Part shown: piece after piece, positions 23,501-33,128 of the stretch
Numbering within the stretch: the first letter of the stretch is position 1
Layout of the letters: each line of letters begins with the position of its first letter
Assembly: GCA_004194705.1 (NCBI GenBank)
Contig: SADC01000933.1
Location: 1 to 64,000 of the forward strand
Direction of reading: 5' to 3'
Length of the DNA stretch: 64,000 bases
From: Ditylenchus dipsaci
Lineage: Eukaryota > Nematoda > Chromadorea > Rhabditida > Anguinidae
Translations under genes and position numbers: made by a program
The notes under the pieces: generated by a model
Told to the model about the DNA's origin: nothing
The model's database searches: none
What the model saw: the letters and a program-made list of their open reading frames with translations, nothing else

Positions 23501-26500
23501 GAATATAAAGGGACTGCAACCACACAATTCATTAAAGTAGTTAGCCCTGCATAGTGTTTTGCACTTCATTGAACTGTATGCCTCATCTGTCTCGGTTGGA
23601 GCTGCATATTCTGTAGGCCATTTAGGTGTACAATTGCCCCATTTCTCAGTAGGCAACAAGATGTACTAAATAACAATTTTTCGTTTTAAAAATTAGCATA
23701 GTCAACAAACAGTTGTTGGACTAATAGCGGAATAGACTTTTGTACCAGGCGAAACACTTATGCCCTCTGTAGACAAGTGCACTCCAGCCTTCGAGCCATG
23801 AACATAGTAGCGAAAACCAGTCTCGAACTCATTGGCAAGCGGAGGTCCAGCATCCATGTCTAAAGTAGCCATAATTTTTTAAGGTCTGATTTAGTCATGT
23901 TTTTGACTTCATGAACGTCACTTTTCAAATTTTTAACTCACCAAATACTCCAATTTGTTGCTCTGTATGAAAATCAGCAATAATTTGAAGACTTAAAACA
24001 AACACAAAATTATGTGACTAATTTCTAATATCAATATTACCCATTGTTAACTCCAGCCTGTATTTGCTGTTTCAACCACAGCTCATCTGTTTGTGCCAGG
24101 TCCAGCTGGTAACACTTGCCAATGTCTGTAAGAATGCCTCTAGCGTACTGGCAACAATCAAACTCTCTGCCTCCAAAAGAGCATATTTTTAACATTTCCG
24201 TACAGCTCAATCTAAAATCCTTACTATTACTAAAAATCTGTAACCGAAGCACCAACGAAGCATTCCAGAAGAATCCACCAAGTGAGAACTGTGGATTTGT
24301 ACGAGTGGAGTAATACTCATACTCTTGGTTAGCCAATTCTAACTCTTGAGGGTTGTTGATTGATAGCAGGAACTGAACTTCCATAAAGGCTAAGTTGAGG
24401 TAGTCAAGTAACCTTCTAGAGAACGACCCTGTTTTGTTTACACCTTAAGAATACATTTTAGCGCTAGAAAGACGGTTTTTAACTGTGCAGAATTTCACAC
24501 TGAGAATTATAGCCGAAAAAAATAGGAAACAGGAGTGATTCGGACGGTAAAACAGCTCCCGAATTTGTAACAAGAACTTCTTTGAATCTCGTCACCTTTT
24601 ATCAAATGCTGCATTCTGATAATAAATTCGTGTTCAGCGGGGTCGATTCTCCTGTAAAATTGTTTTTAAAGTATTGAAGTGACTGTCAAATTTCAAATTC
24701 CTTTCAATACAATAAAGATTCGTTTCTTTTTTAAACTCGAAAGTAACGATTTGAATGTATATTGTCTTGAATGGGATTTGAAATTTGACAATGACTTCAA
24801 TATTTTAAAAGCATTTTTATAATTAATTGAAAATTATTCTAAATACGAAGCTAGTGTCAGAACTGAATATTTGCTGAACGGCGAACAGATTTGAAGAAGT
24901 TCTGGATACAAATTGTTTTACTCGTCCGAATCCATCTTGTTTCCAAATTTTCTTCAGCCATCATGTTCAGCGTGAAATTCTGCACAAACACGCACTGAAG
25001 TTGTAAACCGTCTTGGCGCTACCGGAGTATACCCCCCCCCCCCCAAATGAAATTTTTTTTTAAATGTTTTTAAACACCCTATATCGACCCAAAATTGCCT
25101 CGGGAGTTCAAAAAAGACATTATTTTTGTGTTCTAGTCAATAAAAAATTGAGTTTTGGGACCACCCAAATATACCTATTTTGACCATTTTTGAAGGATTT
25201 AGGGCCATATTAGGGTGGGAAAGGACCAAAAAGGGCCAATTTAGTGTGAAAAGGAAGATGTTGAACATAGTTTTGTTGACTGGGGCCTACCGCATAAATA
25301 AACTCTGGTATGCATACATTTTTATGCATCCAGAGTCACTTTCGAGTGATTTGCGTCTAAGGTATGTGGGTGTGCGCATCTCAACCCCAAGCAACCAAGC
25401 CCATGCCCCCTTCGGGGCGCAGGGGGCTTGGTTGGTTAGAGATGCGCGCACTCACTTACCTTAGACATAATTCCGAGAAGACTCTTGAACAAAATGCATT
25501 TAGAGACTATTTTGCCCAGCTCCAGTGACCAAAACATGCCAAAACAGGCAAATGGTCGAAATTTCAAAATGTCCAAAACTAAATTTTTTATTAACCAGAA
25601 CTCAAAAATAATGTCTTTTTTGAACTCCCGAGGCAATTTTGGGTCGATATAGGGTGTTTAAAAACATTTTAAAAAATTTCATTTGGGGGGGGGGGGTATA
25701 CTCCGGTAGGGTCACCGTCTTTATAGTGCTAAATTAATTAGTTGAACAAAACAGGATGAATCTACCTTCTATATAATTCTTTTTGATCGGATTGTAACTG
25801 CATATGGTTACAGCAGGAAATATTAGACCTTGTTCAGGCAGCAAAAATGAGACCTTAATTTACTTTTGATTTATTAGATTTTAATCTTACCACAAAACCT
25901 GAGAGACAGTAGGTTTTTTAGTATACAACTGGATCAACGAGCCAACCTGCCACATCAACATAAACCCGCAAAAAAAGGTGGCACATACCCAAAAGAAGCG
26001 ATATTTGCCCTTGCTTCTGTATATCCTCAGCAATCCATTCACTGTTGTTACTCCTGCAATGAAATTTTTGGCTCAATATCTGTTGGAGTTGCCGCCTAAA
26101 AAAACTGCCTTGGTCCCGCCTGTTGATTTTTTTTGCAAAAAATGGGTTCTTTTCGGTTATCAGCAATCCCAATATTTAAAAAAAATGTACGCTGATCATG
26201 GTGATAATGCTAACCACAATCACCTTAATTGCCATAATTTGCATTTTAAAAACATATCTTTTACGAATATTCATATGCGTTCAGTATCCAAAAAGAATAA
26301 AAAATAGCGGGGATGCCGATAACTGAAAAGTACCAAAAATCGTACTTAAAAGTTTCAAAAGTGTTTGCTTTCATTTTTAAATCATTTTTACAAAAGAAAG
26401 TTTTTCGGTAAAAATTTTTTAATTTGTTCGCCTTGATCCCCAAGCTGATTTTTTCGAATAATTATCTTTTTTCCTAAATTTCTTAAAAAGCATTTGTTTT

Positions 26501-28230
26501 TGTGTTAGGAATACAGTCAAACCTCTATACAACGGCCCCCCTAGGGACCGGCGTTGGGGCGGCGGAGGGGGGGGGGGGGGGTTTGGGTTATATAGAGGGT
26601 GTGTTACTAACGTTTGTAAAGGGGGGGCCGTTGTATAGAGGTTTTGCAAAACGAGTTCATTATTGAAGTGGCAAACTCAGAAACAACCATTTATTTAAAC
26701 ACTAGCAATAACAGCTGCATTCAAACAACGCGCAATTAACGGTTAAACGAGAAGAAATGGGTTAATGTGTTTTTGCTTTTGTTTTTTCCTGCGATCCTCA
26801 TCCAAAAATTCATCTAGACCATCGCTGAGGCGAAGCATGGCCGGATTGCCAGAATTCTTCTCCACATACTGTTGGATAATTCGAAAGGCCCACTGAACAT
26901 GCAATATAAAAATCGGTGGCTCCTCAGTTTTGACTTCCTCCACTTCATCGACATCGATAAGCTGGTCACCATTGTTCGCCGTGACGTTTTCTACAATCTG
27001 AGCGAGAGTAAAGACCCCATCTACAACAATGGCAATGTACAAATGTGCCCCCTAACGTCCACAAGAATAAACCAAAAGAATGAGTGCAAACCTGTCACAA
27101 CTTCATTGTCTACGTTCAAGTAGTCGTCCATAACAAGGCCACGGATTCACGGTCCATGCTTAAAGAAGCGCGTCAAGTGAGCGTGCTGCTTTGTTCTCCT
27201 CCTTTTGCAAATGGCAACTGGAAAAAGGTCGTGTTCGGGTTAGGGGCTGTTATATAGAGGGCTCTTTCATTGCTAGGGACCTGCCTTGGGGGCCGTTATA
27301 TAGAGGTTTGACTGTATATATTTTAGGGTATTGGGGAATTAAAAAAAATCAACAGGAGGGACTAAGGCGCTTTTTTCGGAGGCACCTCGGAGGCGGCACT
27401 ATAACTTTGTGGCTTTCAAAGATTTTTCGACCCTAGAAGCGAACCACCCAGCCCTTCCCCAGCGATTTTTACTTTTTCAAATTGAGTAAAAAGTACCCGA
27501 TTGATGTTCTAGGCTTATAAAACAATGCGTAACACAGTTATTAGTCGCAACTTTCGTACGCTGACCCACCCCGAGCCTAAGGGCTAAGCTTAAACTTGTT
27601 GTTTTAAATGGTAGTTACAGCGATTTTCAAAGGTCAGATTTACGGGGGTTTAAAAAAAATCTTTAAAAAAATAGGGGGTAGTATTCGCTACTAGCGCCAA
27701 TTTTTTATTTTTTCGAACTGAAAACGTGGCAAAGAAATTTCGATTTTTTCCCTCATGCGAAAATTTCTAAAACAATTTAAGTATAAAGACTGTAATAATG
27801 ACCAACAAAGTGCTGAGTTTCTCGAGTTACTGAGCTCATGCCTCTCGTCTCGACTATTCTCCTAAAATGCTTTGCAGGCACGTGTACAATTAGCTCTGAT
27901 GCTCTGGTTGTCAGTTTCTTAGCTTCATTTGACAAGGACATTCTCATTTGGCTTAATTTGAGTGACGCTTAAACAAGATACATATTTTTGCAAAAAACCT
28001 TGAAGTTCCGCTGCCCGGTGAATCTAATGCAGCGAGATCTTCGACACTGTTAGACTTGTGCTGTCTGCCGATACTATCTCCGTTCTCGTCCACCACATTG
28101 ATTTTGGGTGGAGTTGTCGAACCAAATTTCGAAACCGGAAGGGGCTCGGTAGACGGCCATTGCCTGAGGGTGGCGAGGGTGAAGCTGAGTAAAACATATC
28201 TCTGCTGGTACTTCCAATCTCTGAGGACAT
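20539..28230 (-). CDS. DEG/ENaC (amiloride-sensitive/degenerin) sodium channel subunit
   Basis: A two-pass cation-channel subunit of the plasma membrane (family knowledge). Exons in gene order: 28230-27999 (one frame change), 27951-27803, 26053-25891 (first membrane segment FFWVCATFFCGFMLMWQ), 25853-25766 (family signature FPAVTICSYNP), 24428-24041, 23991-23942, 23859-23711, 23665-23490 (Cys-rich: CKTLCRANYFNELCGC), 22517-22440, 22398-22242 (CTACKIECQRTVYHTF), 22177-21954 (LSDIGGNMGLFMGMSLISL: second membrane segment with the G-x-S filter), 21906-21682, about 21630-21408 and about 21189-20539. The usual His-Gly gating motif before the first membrane segment reads VGGVT here. The long basic tail holds two copies of a PSLLMKNL...AQAQ.AT motif. 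The tail exon needs one added base at GGGCCC to reach the TAG at 20539-20541. Introns contain a Tigger element and large palindromes. Confidence 0.92.
22690..23320. repeat. ACCGTATT-family repeat and outer inverted repeat inside a DEG/ENaC intron
   Basis: 'actgtatttcctctttagctcc' to 'ttaatagaggaaatacggggta' (22690-22915) is a family copy. The following 'gtacttcttccgttggggg' is inverted at about 23279-23312, and a 28-bp block ('gtcagaaatttaactgacta') occurs directly at 23038 and 23203. Non-coding. Confidence 0.6.
24485..24985. repeat. Foldback repeat (TTCGTGTTCAGC family)
   Basis: Inverted arms around a centre near 24730 contain 'ttcgtgttcagcgg', 'gactgtcaaatttcaaattc' and complements. The same blocks occur at 6045-6250 and 31520-31780, so this is a three-copy palindromic family. 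It lies in the DEG/ENaC intron 24429-25765. Confidence 0.6.
25016..25711. mobile_element. Palindromic element with 8-bp target duplication
   Basis: Long inverted arms start GCTACCGGAGTATAC plus a C-run and end with a G-run plus GTATACTCCGGTAG. ACCGTCTT occurs directly on both sides, consistent with an 8-bp target-site duplication as made by hAT-like transposases. The core (25258-25475) is the shared 'cataaataaactctggta' block. A second copy sits at 34392-35005. Confidence 0.65.
26142..26335. repeat. TIR repeat (GGGTTCTTTTCGGTTATC family)
   Basis: Begins GGGTTCTTTTCGGTTATC and ends with a degenerate complement (CGATAACTGAAAAGTACC). The better copy is at 28931-29155. Located in the first DEG/ENaC introns. 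Confidence 0.5.
26514..27314 (-). mobile_element. Tigger/pogo DNA transposon, internally deleted
   Basis: 801 bp from CAGTCAAACCTCTATACAAC to the inverted GTTATATAGAGGTTTGACTG, flanked by the TA duplication (26512-26513, 27315-27316) that is typical of the Tc1/mariner-pogo superfamily. Only the C-terminal end of the transposase remains, on the minus strand. A G-run sits near the left end. It lies in the DEG/ENaC intron 26054-27802. Confidence 0.85.
26743..27160 (-). pseudogene. Tigger/pogo transposase C-terminal fragment
   Basis: The minus-strand frame 27042-26743 reads FTLAQIVENVTANNGDQLI, an acidic stretch with EEPPIF, then FRIIQQYVEKNSG and a Lys-rich end. This matches the C-terminal region of Tigger/Jerky-type transposases, where an acidic linker precedes a helical segment with a terminal basic motif. 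Upstream, MDDYLNVDNEVVTG in another frame would join it through a GT-AG gap of about 70 nt. The DDE catalytic core is absent. Confidence 0.7.
27428..27720. repeat. CGCTACTAGCGCC-ended repeat
   Basis: Ends 'gaccctagaagcgaaccaccc' and 'gtagtattcgctactagcgcc'. The inverse-oriented copy is at 57610-57855, sharing the 'cagcgatttt..aaaggtcag' block and the 'cgtacgctgacccacc' block. Confidence 0.6.
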
Positions 28231-28231
28231 G

Positions 28232-28930
28232 TTTTTTTTAAATAGTTGAGGGTCATATGAAGGCTGAACTAAATAGTTAGTGCATAAATTGATGTTTGTG
28301 CTAAAAAGCAGATTCTTGGACTATTATTAGCTTATTGTCAAAACAGTCTGTTATCAGCAATATAGGTGTGAACTAGCAGTTTGAATGACTACATTATTTG
28401 ATTTTATGGTGTGAAACACGGCAGTCTGATATTTACAAAAGAATCGCTTTGAAGGTTTTGGTATTGATAGTCTGAAAACAGTTTAGAGAAAAAGTATGAT
28501 TATTATTTTTTTAGTAAAAAACCAGTTAATAAACAAAAGGAAAAGCTAAACAAAAAAATTCAACGTTAAATTTTACTCACTTTTAGTTTAAAAAAACACC
28601 AAGGTATGGAGTAATTTTTTTGGCAATGCGTGTATGTGTTTAACTCTGTAAACTTGTTTTGATGGTGAACTTTGTAAAAACCACCATTAAACTTAATTTT
28701 TTGCAGTCTTTATCTATGCACCTTATCTATGCACATTCTTAAGGTGCCCTTTAGACACAATTGAAAAACCGATCGAAAGCTTATATGATGCCTGCTGCTG
28801 CCAAAAAAACTATTATGAGAAAATTGAGCTTGAAATAAAACAAACAAAAAAAGAACGAGAAGTAATTGCAAGCATTCACTGCACAGTCTCGCACAAGACC
28901 TTGAGGAAACACATCTTACTTTAAAAGCTG
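28232..28930. other. Intergenic, no gene seen
   Basis: AT-rich sequence 5' of the DEG/ENaC gene. Any promoter would lie here, but I see no convincing core element. Confidence 0.35.
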
Positions 28931-29155
28931 GGGTTCTTTTCGGTTATCGAGACCTCTACTATTTTCGAAACTTTTTGAAACTTTTTTATATACTGGTCAT
29001 GGTGATTAAGGTGATCATGTTAACCACGAACATATTCCCCACCATAACCAGCACCCAAAAATATTTCTTTTAGAACATTTATGGGCGTTGAAGTTTTGGG
29101 GCATATATTGCTGAAAGGCTCCTGAGATGAAGTCCCGATAACCGAAAAGAACCCA
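28931..29155. repeat. TIR repeat (GGGTTCTTTTCGGTTATC family), better copy
   Basis: About 225 bp. GGGTTCTTTTCGGTTATCG at the left is matched by CGATAACCGAAAAGAACCC at the right: an almost perfect 19-bp terminal inverted repeat. Non-coding. Confidence 0.7.
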
Positions 29156-29289
29156 CATGTTACTTTAAAAACTGAAAATATATATGAATATGTAGAGGAC
29201 CGAAAATAAACAACCGGTGAGTGAAAAGTGAAAATTATTCAAAGTGAAAATATGCCATATAAGATCGAACCTGCAACATTTAAATACAT

Positions 29290-29545
29290 GAGCTACCGTA
29301 TTTCCTCTAATTAAACGGTATGCCGGTTTGTTTTTCAATCCCTCCAAATTCGGGGAAATTTGTGGTCGATCTCAAGATTGTTTTTGGTGAAAATTTAAAA
29401 CCAAAAAAGCGGATTCGGTGGAGCTCGTGGGAGTTAGGAAAACGCAAAAAACAGCTTTAGAAAATATTAACTTTACCCAAAGATACAGACCGTCAAAGTA
29501 GGGGTGCCGGTTATATTGGAGACTGCCGTTTAATTAGAGGAATCA
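29290..29545. repeat. ACCGTATT-family palindromic repeat
   Basis: 'taccgtatttcctctaattaaacgg' at the left and 'gccgtttaattagaggaa' at the right, with the family interior in reverse orientation ('cgcaaaaaac', 'tttggtgaaaatttaaaa'). Confidence 0.7.
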
Positions 29546-30702
29546 CTTCCACTTCGCCTCTACACTTGCCGTGTTGGTCAATGAACACTTGTAAGAGGTT
29601 TTGTAAACCATAAAGTGAGCAAACGAATCGGTAAATATTTATTAGACATCCAATATTTATTGTAAAGTTTTTTTTATTGCAACACAGAACATCACCACAA
29701 CTCACTTGTTTCGGAAAAAAATTCTAATATACTCTTAGCTAAAATGATTAATCAATATCATAAATTAAAATAATATCTCCGATCTCCAGCTTTATTTGCT
29801 CTATAGTTAAGATCAGCTTGCGCCGCCACAGTAGCTTGTTTCTTTTGTAAAGTGTCTGGTGGATTGATTGGTCTGTTTGACACTTTTTAACGTTGTTTGT
29901 TTATTGACTTTGTCAAGGGTTTTTTTTCGAATATCTAGTATCATCAATAAAATAATAAAACAAAAACTTTTCAATGAATAATAGAATGCAAAGAAGTTAA
30001 GCTTTTGTTTTTACAAAAATACTAAAATATAACCAGTTAAATTAAATACATTATTCATGAATACATCCGCTGTCTGACAAATCGATCCCTAAAACACTAT
30101 TCAGAAAATTTCAATTGTTCTTTCACTGTTTGCTTTTGTAAAGCTCGAGTTACTGGTGATAAAATTTTGGTTAGGATATTTTACGCTAGATACTTCATAA
30201 CGACGGTCTAATTTTTTTTCAAAAAGCGCTTTGAAGTGGGCATTATAGATCCTAAATTTTTATTTACACCGACAATTATTTACACCCACCATTATCACCC
30301 TATTACTGAAGGCTCGTGGAGGTTGTCGACGTGGAATTTGTCACTTTTTGTCAATTTTTGTATTTTTAGTTTCAAAAGCCATCTGTATTCTTGCTCGGTG
30401 ATACCTTTTTTAAAATTCGACGATATTTCCAAGAAAATAGTATATTTCATGAACGTGGCCATTCTTTTCGACGTATGGCGACGTCAAAATCGACTTTCAC
30501 GTCGCCCCACGTCGAAAAGAAAATTCGCGTGCATGCCTCTAACTCCACATCCCCTTTTGGTGGCAGTTTTTTGGGAGCGCCCTTTTCCTATAAATGTCTT
30601 TCACCTGACCAAATCGGGTGACCAGAGTGTGGCAGTTTATCTATGTTTGATTGAATATCAAATATTCGAGTTGAAAATATTTTAAAATTTATGTTTAATA
30701 CT
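29546..30702. other. Intergenic, no supported gene
   Basis: The 149-codon frame at 30236-30685 overlaps a small palindrome with CGACGT words (30454-30525) and a block shared with 54.05 kb ('cctgaccaaatcgggtgacc'). I take it as repeat-derived. Confidence 0.4.
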
Positions 30703-30898
30703 TAAAGGACCATGGTTTTTGCGCGCAGCGGCAAGTGCAAAATTTGAATTTGCGGGGACACTTCTCTTCGTCTCAAATTTTACTCTTTGGAGTTATGGCG
30801 AACGACACCAAAGATTACAGTGAGAGACCAAAGAGAAGTGTCCCCCGCCATTTCAAATTTTGCACATGCCACTGCGCGCAAAAACCATGGTCCTTTAA
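30703..30898. repeat. TTAA-flanked palindromic MITE
   Basis: 196 bp between TTAA sites. Arms begin AGGACCATGGTTTTTGCGCG and are reverse complements over about 80 bp. It abuts the larger TTAA element at 30895-32367 and shares the TTAA with it. Confidence 0.75.
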
Positions 30899-32367
30899 GA
30901 GACATAATCTGTAATTTTGGATGTTTTCGTGGCACCGCGATTTTTTCGATTTTTTCTTCTACCGTACATGTTATACACCAATCGACTCCAAATTCAACTT
31001 TGAGCAATATGTTCTCAGGTGTCAAGATCAATTTATCCTGAATTATTTTTTATATTAATAAAGGTATTATTAGGTATCAGTTAGGTATTATTTTTAGCTT
31101 CTAAAATGACCTTCTTTCTCAAAAGAGATAGAGGTTGGCTGTTTTGATCACACTTATCTACACATCTGAGCTCATTCTACTTGGCTTGAGCAGCTCTACG
31201 AGATGGCTGCAAAAAATTACCAAATTATTCCAACATTTTGTACCTTTGCTCAAGCATAAGCAAAATCACAAATTTTGCACTGTCCCTTTTTTCTTAAAAT
31301 TTGCCATTTTACCCGAGGAGCTACTGTTCGGAAAGAAACTGGATAGCATTTTTAGAATCTACACAAAAAACTGCATCTAATAGCATCAAATGGGCACCCA
31401 ATATGCAGCTCGGGGCATCTGGACCTCTGAAGTTGGCAACTCAGGTGAATTTGGAGTCAAAACAACAAGGGGGGGGGCAAGATGAATTTTTTCAAAAAAA
31501 ATTCACGATCACAACCTAAAATTCTGACACCACATTCGTGTTCAGCACGGTCAGTTTGCATGTGAAACTGCTCATGAAATTAAAAACTGAGTGTCAAATT
31601 TCAAATTCCTCTCAAGACAAAATGATGCTTTTTTCGCTGAATCAAATGTTTTTTGTCTTGAGAGGAATTTCGAATTCGACACTCAGTTTTCAATATTATG
31701 AGCAGTTTCACATGCAAATTGACTACGCTAAACACGAATCTGGTGACAGAATTCCAGGTTGTGATCGTGAAGTTTTTTTGAAAAAATTTACCTTGGTCCC
31801 ACTGTGGTTTTGACTCCGAATTCATCCGAGTTACCAACTTCAGAGGTCCAGATACCCCGAGCTGCGTTCGATATTGGGTACCCATTTGATGCTATCAGAT
31901 GCAGTTTTTCGTGTAGATTCTAAAAATGCTATCCAGTTTCTTTCGGAACAGTAGCTCCTCGGGTAAAATGGCAAATTTTAAGAAAAAAATAACAGTGCAA
32001 AATTTGTGATTTTGCTTGTAATTGGCCAAAAGTACAAAAATAATTTGGTAATTTTTTGCAGGCATCTTGTAAAGCTGCTCAAGCCGAGTATAATAAGCCC
32101 AAATGTGTATAAAGTGTGATCGAAACAGCCAACCTCTATCCATTTCAAGAAAAGGGGTCATTTTAGCTGTTAAAAATTATCACCTCACTATAAAAGGCCA
32201 TAACTTGGAATTTTCAGCATAAATCGGCGTTGACATTCGAGAACATATTGCTCAACGTTAAATTTGAAGTCGATTGGTATACATCATGCCCGTAGAAAAA
32301 AAGTCGAAAAAATGGCGGTGCCAACTTCTATATAAAAACCTACAAAATTACAGATTATGTCTCTTAA
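30895..32367. mobile_element. TTAA-flanked 1.47-kb foldback element
   Basis: From TTAAGAGACATAATCTGTAA to the inverted TTACAGATTATGTCTCTTAA. Arms (to about 31500 and from about 31800) are near-complementary over roughly 550 bp, so both strands give the same spurious peptide ending in RIYTKNCI. A separate palindrome of the TTCGTGTTCAGC family (31520-31780) has inserted at the centre. Confidence 0.75.
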
Positions 32368-32379
32368 GTTTTTGCAATC

Positions 32380-33128
32380 TTTACTCTGATGAGTTAGCTG
32401 TCATCATACGTATGTTCAAATCCCATCTTTTTAGCAGATCTGATACCCTTTCAGGTTGGTTTGCTTCAGTATCTCCCAAAAGTCACCTTAGGCAAATCTA
32501 TTTATCCAAAAACTTACTTTATTTCTTAATGCGTTCACAACTCTGCGCTTTCAATAATATAACGATTGCCAAGCTTGCAACAAACAATAACAAGCAGTTT
32601 CTTGTTTACGCCTATATTTGTTTACATAATCTACCCTAGCTGTAGTAACCACCTCTATTTCATACACTTTTGTTTATTCTTCATAATTTTGCGGAAAATC
32701 AGCCTGGTCTTCGAGTGTGTTTTCGAGTTTTTTCTCAACAAAACTTTTATAGCTTTTTATTAGCCTTCACATTTTTTAATAATATTAAACCACAAGGTTT
32801 CTAATTCTTTAAACTTGTAGCCAATTTTCCTCATTATTAAAAAACAAAAAAATGTGAGTAAGAGAAAAGAAAGGGAACCATGGATATGTGTAGATGCTTA
32901 GAAGTACAAAGAAATGGACATTGCCTCTTACTTCTAAAGAATATTTAAAAAGTTGAGCAGTCTATTTTCAGCACTTACTTTTGACAACTTTTTCTATATT
33001 TCGTCCATTCATAAATAATAAATACTAATTTTGGACATCGACTGACCGATTATTTATTATGGAATTTCAAAGCATTCCTGCCTAAGCCATGTGACCAATA
33101 GACTAGGTACTCTTGCTATTTGGGCCTA
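32380..33128. other. Intergenic, upstream of MGAT4
   Basis: AT-rich; no gene seen. Likely contains the MGAT4 promoter, but no motif is distinctive. Confidence 0.35.

Noticed and set aside
25180..25464. 94-codon open frame as a gene
   Set aside because: Same sequence block recurs at 18.9, 34.6 and 53.4 kb inside palindromes, with stops in other copies.
30236..30685. 149-codon open frame
   Set aside because: Overlaps repeat blocks shared with other loci, lacks any domain and has no splice context.
31135..32161. Similar short proteins on opposite strands (ending RIYTKNCI)
   Set aside because: They are the two arms of a foldback element read on each strand, not a gene family.
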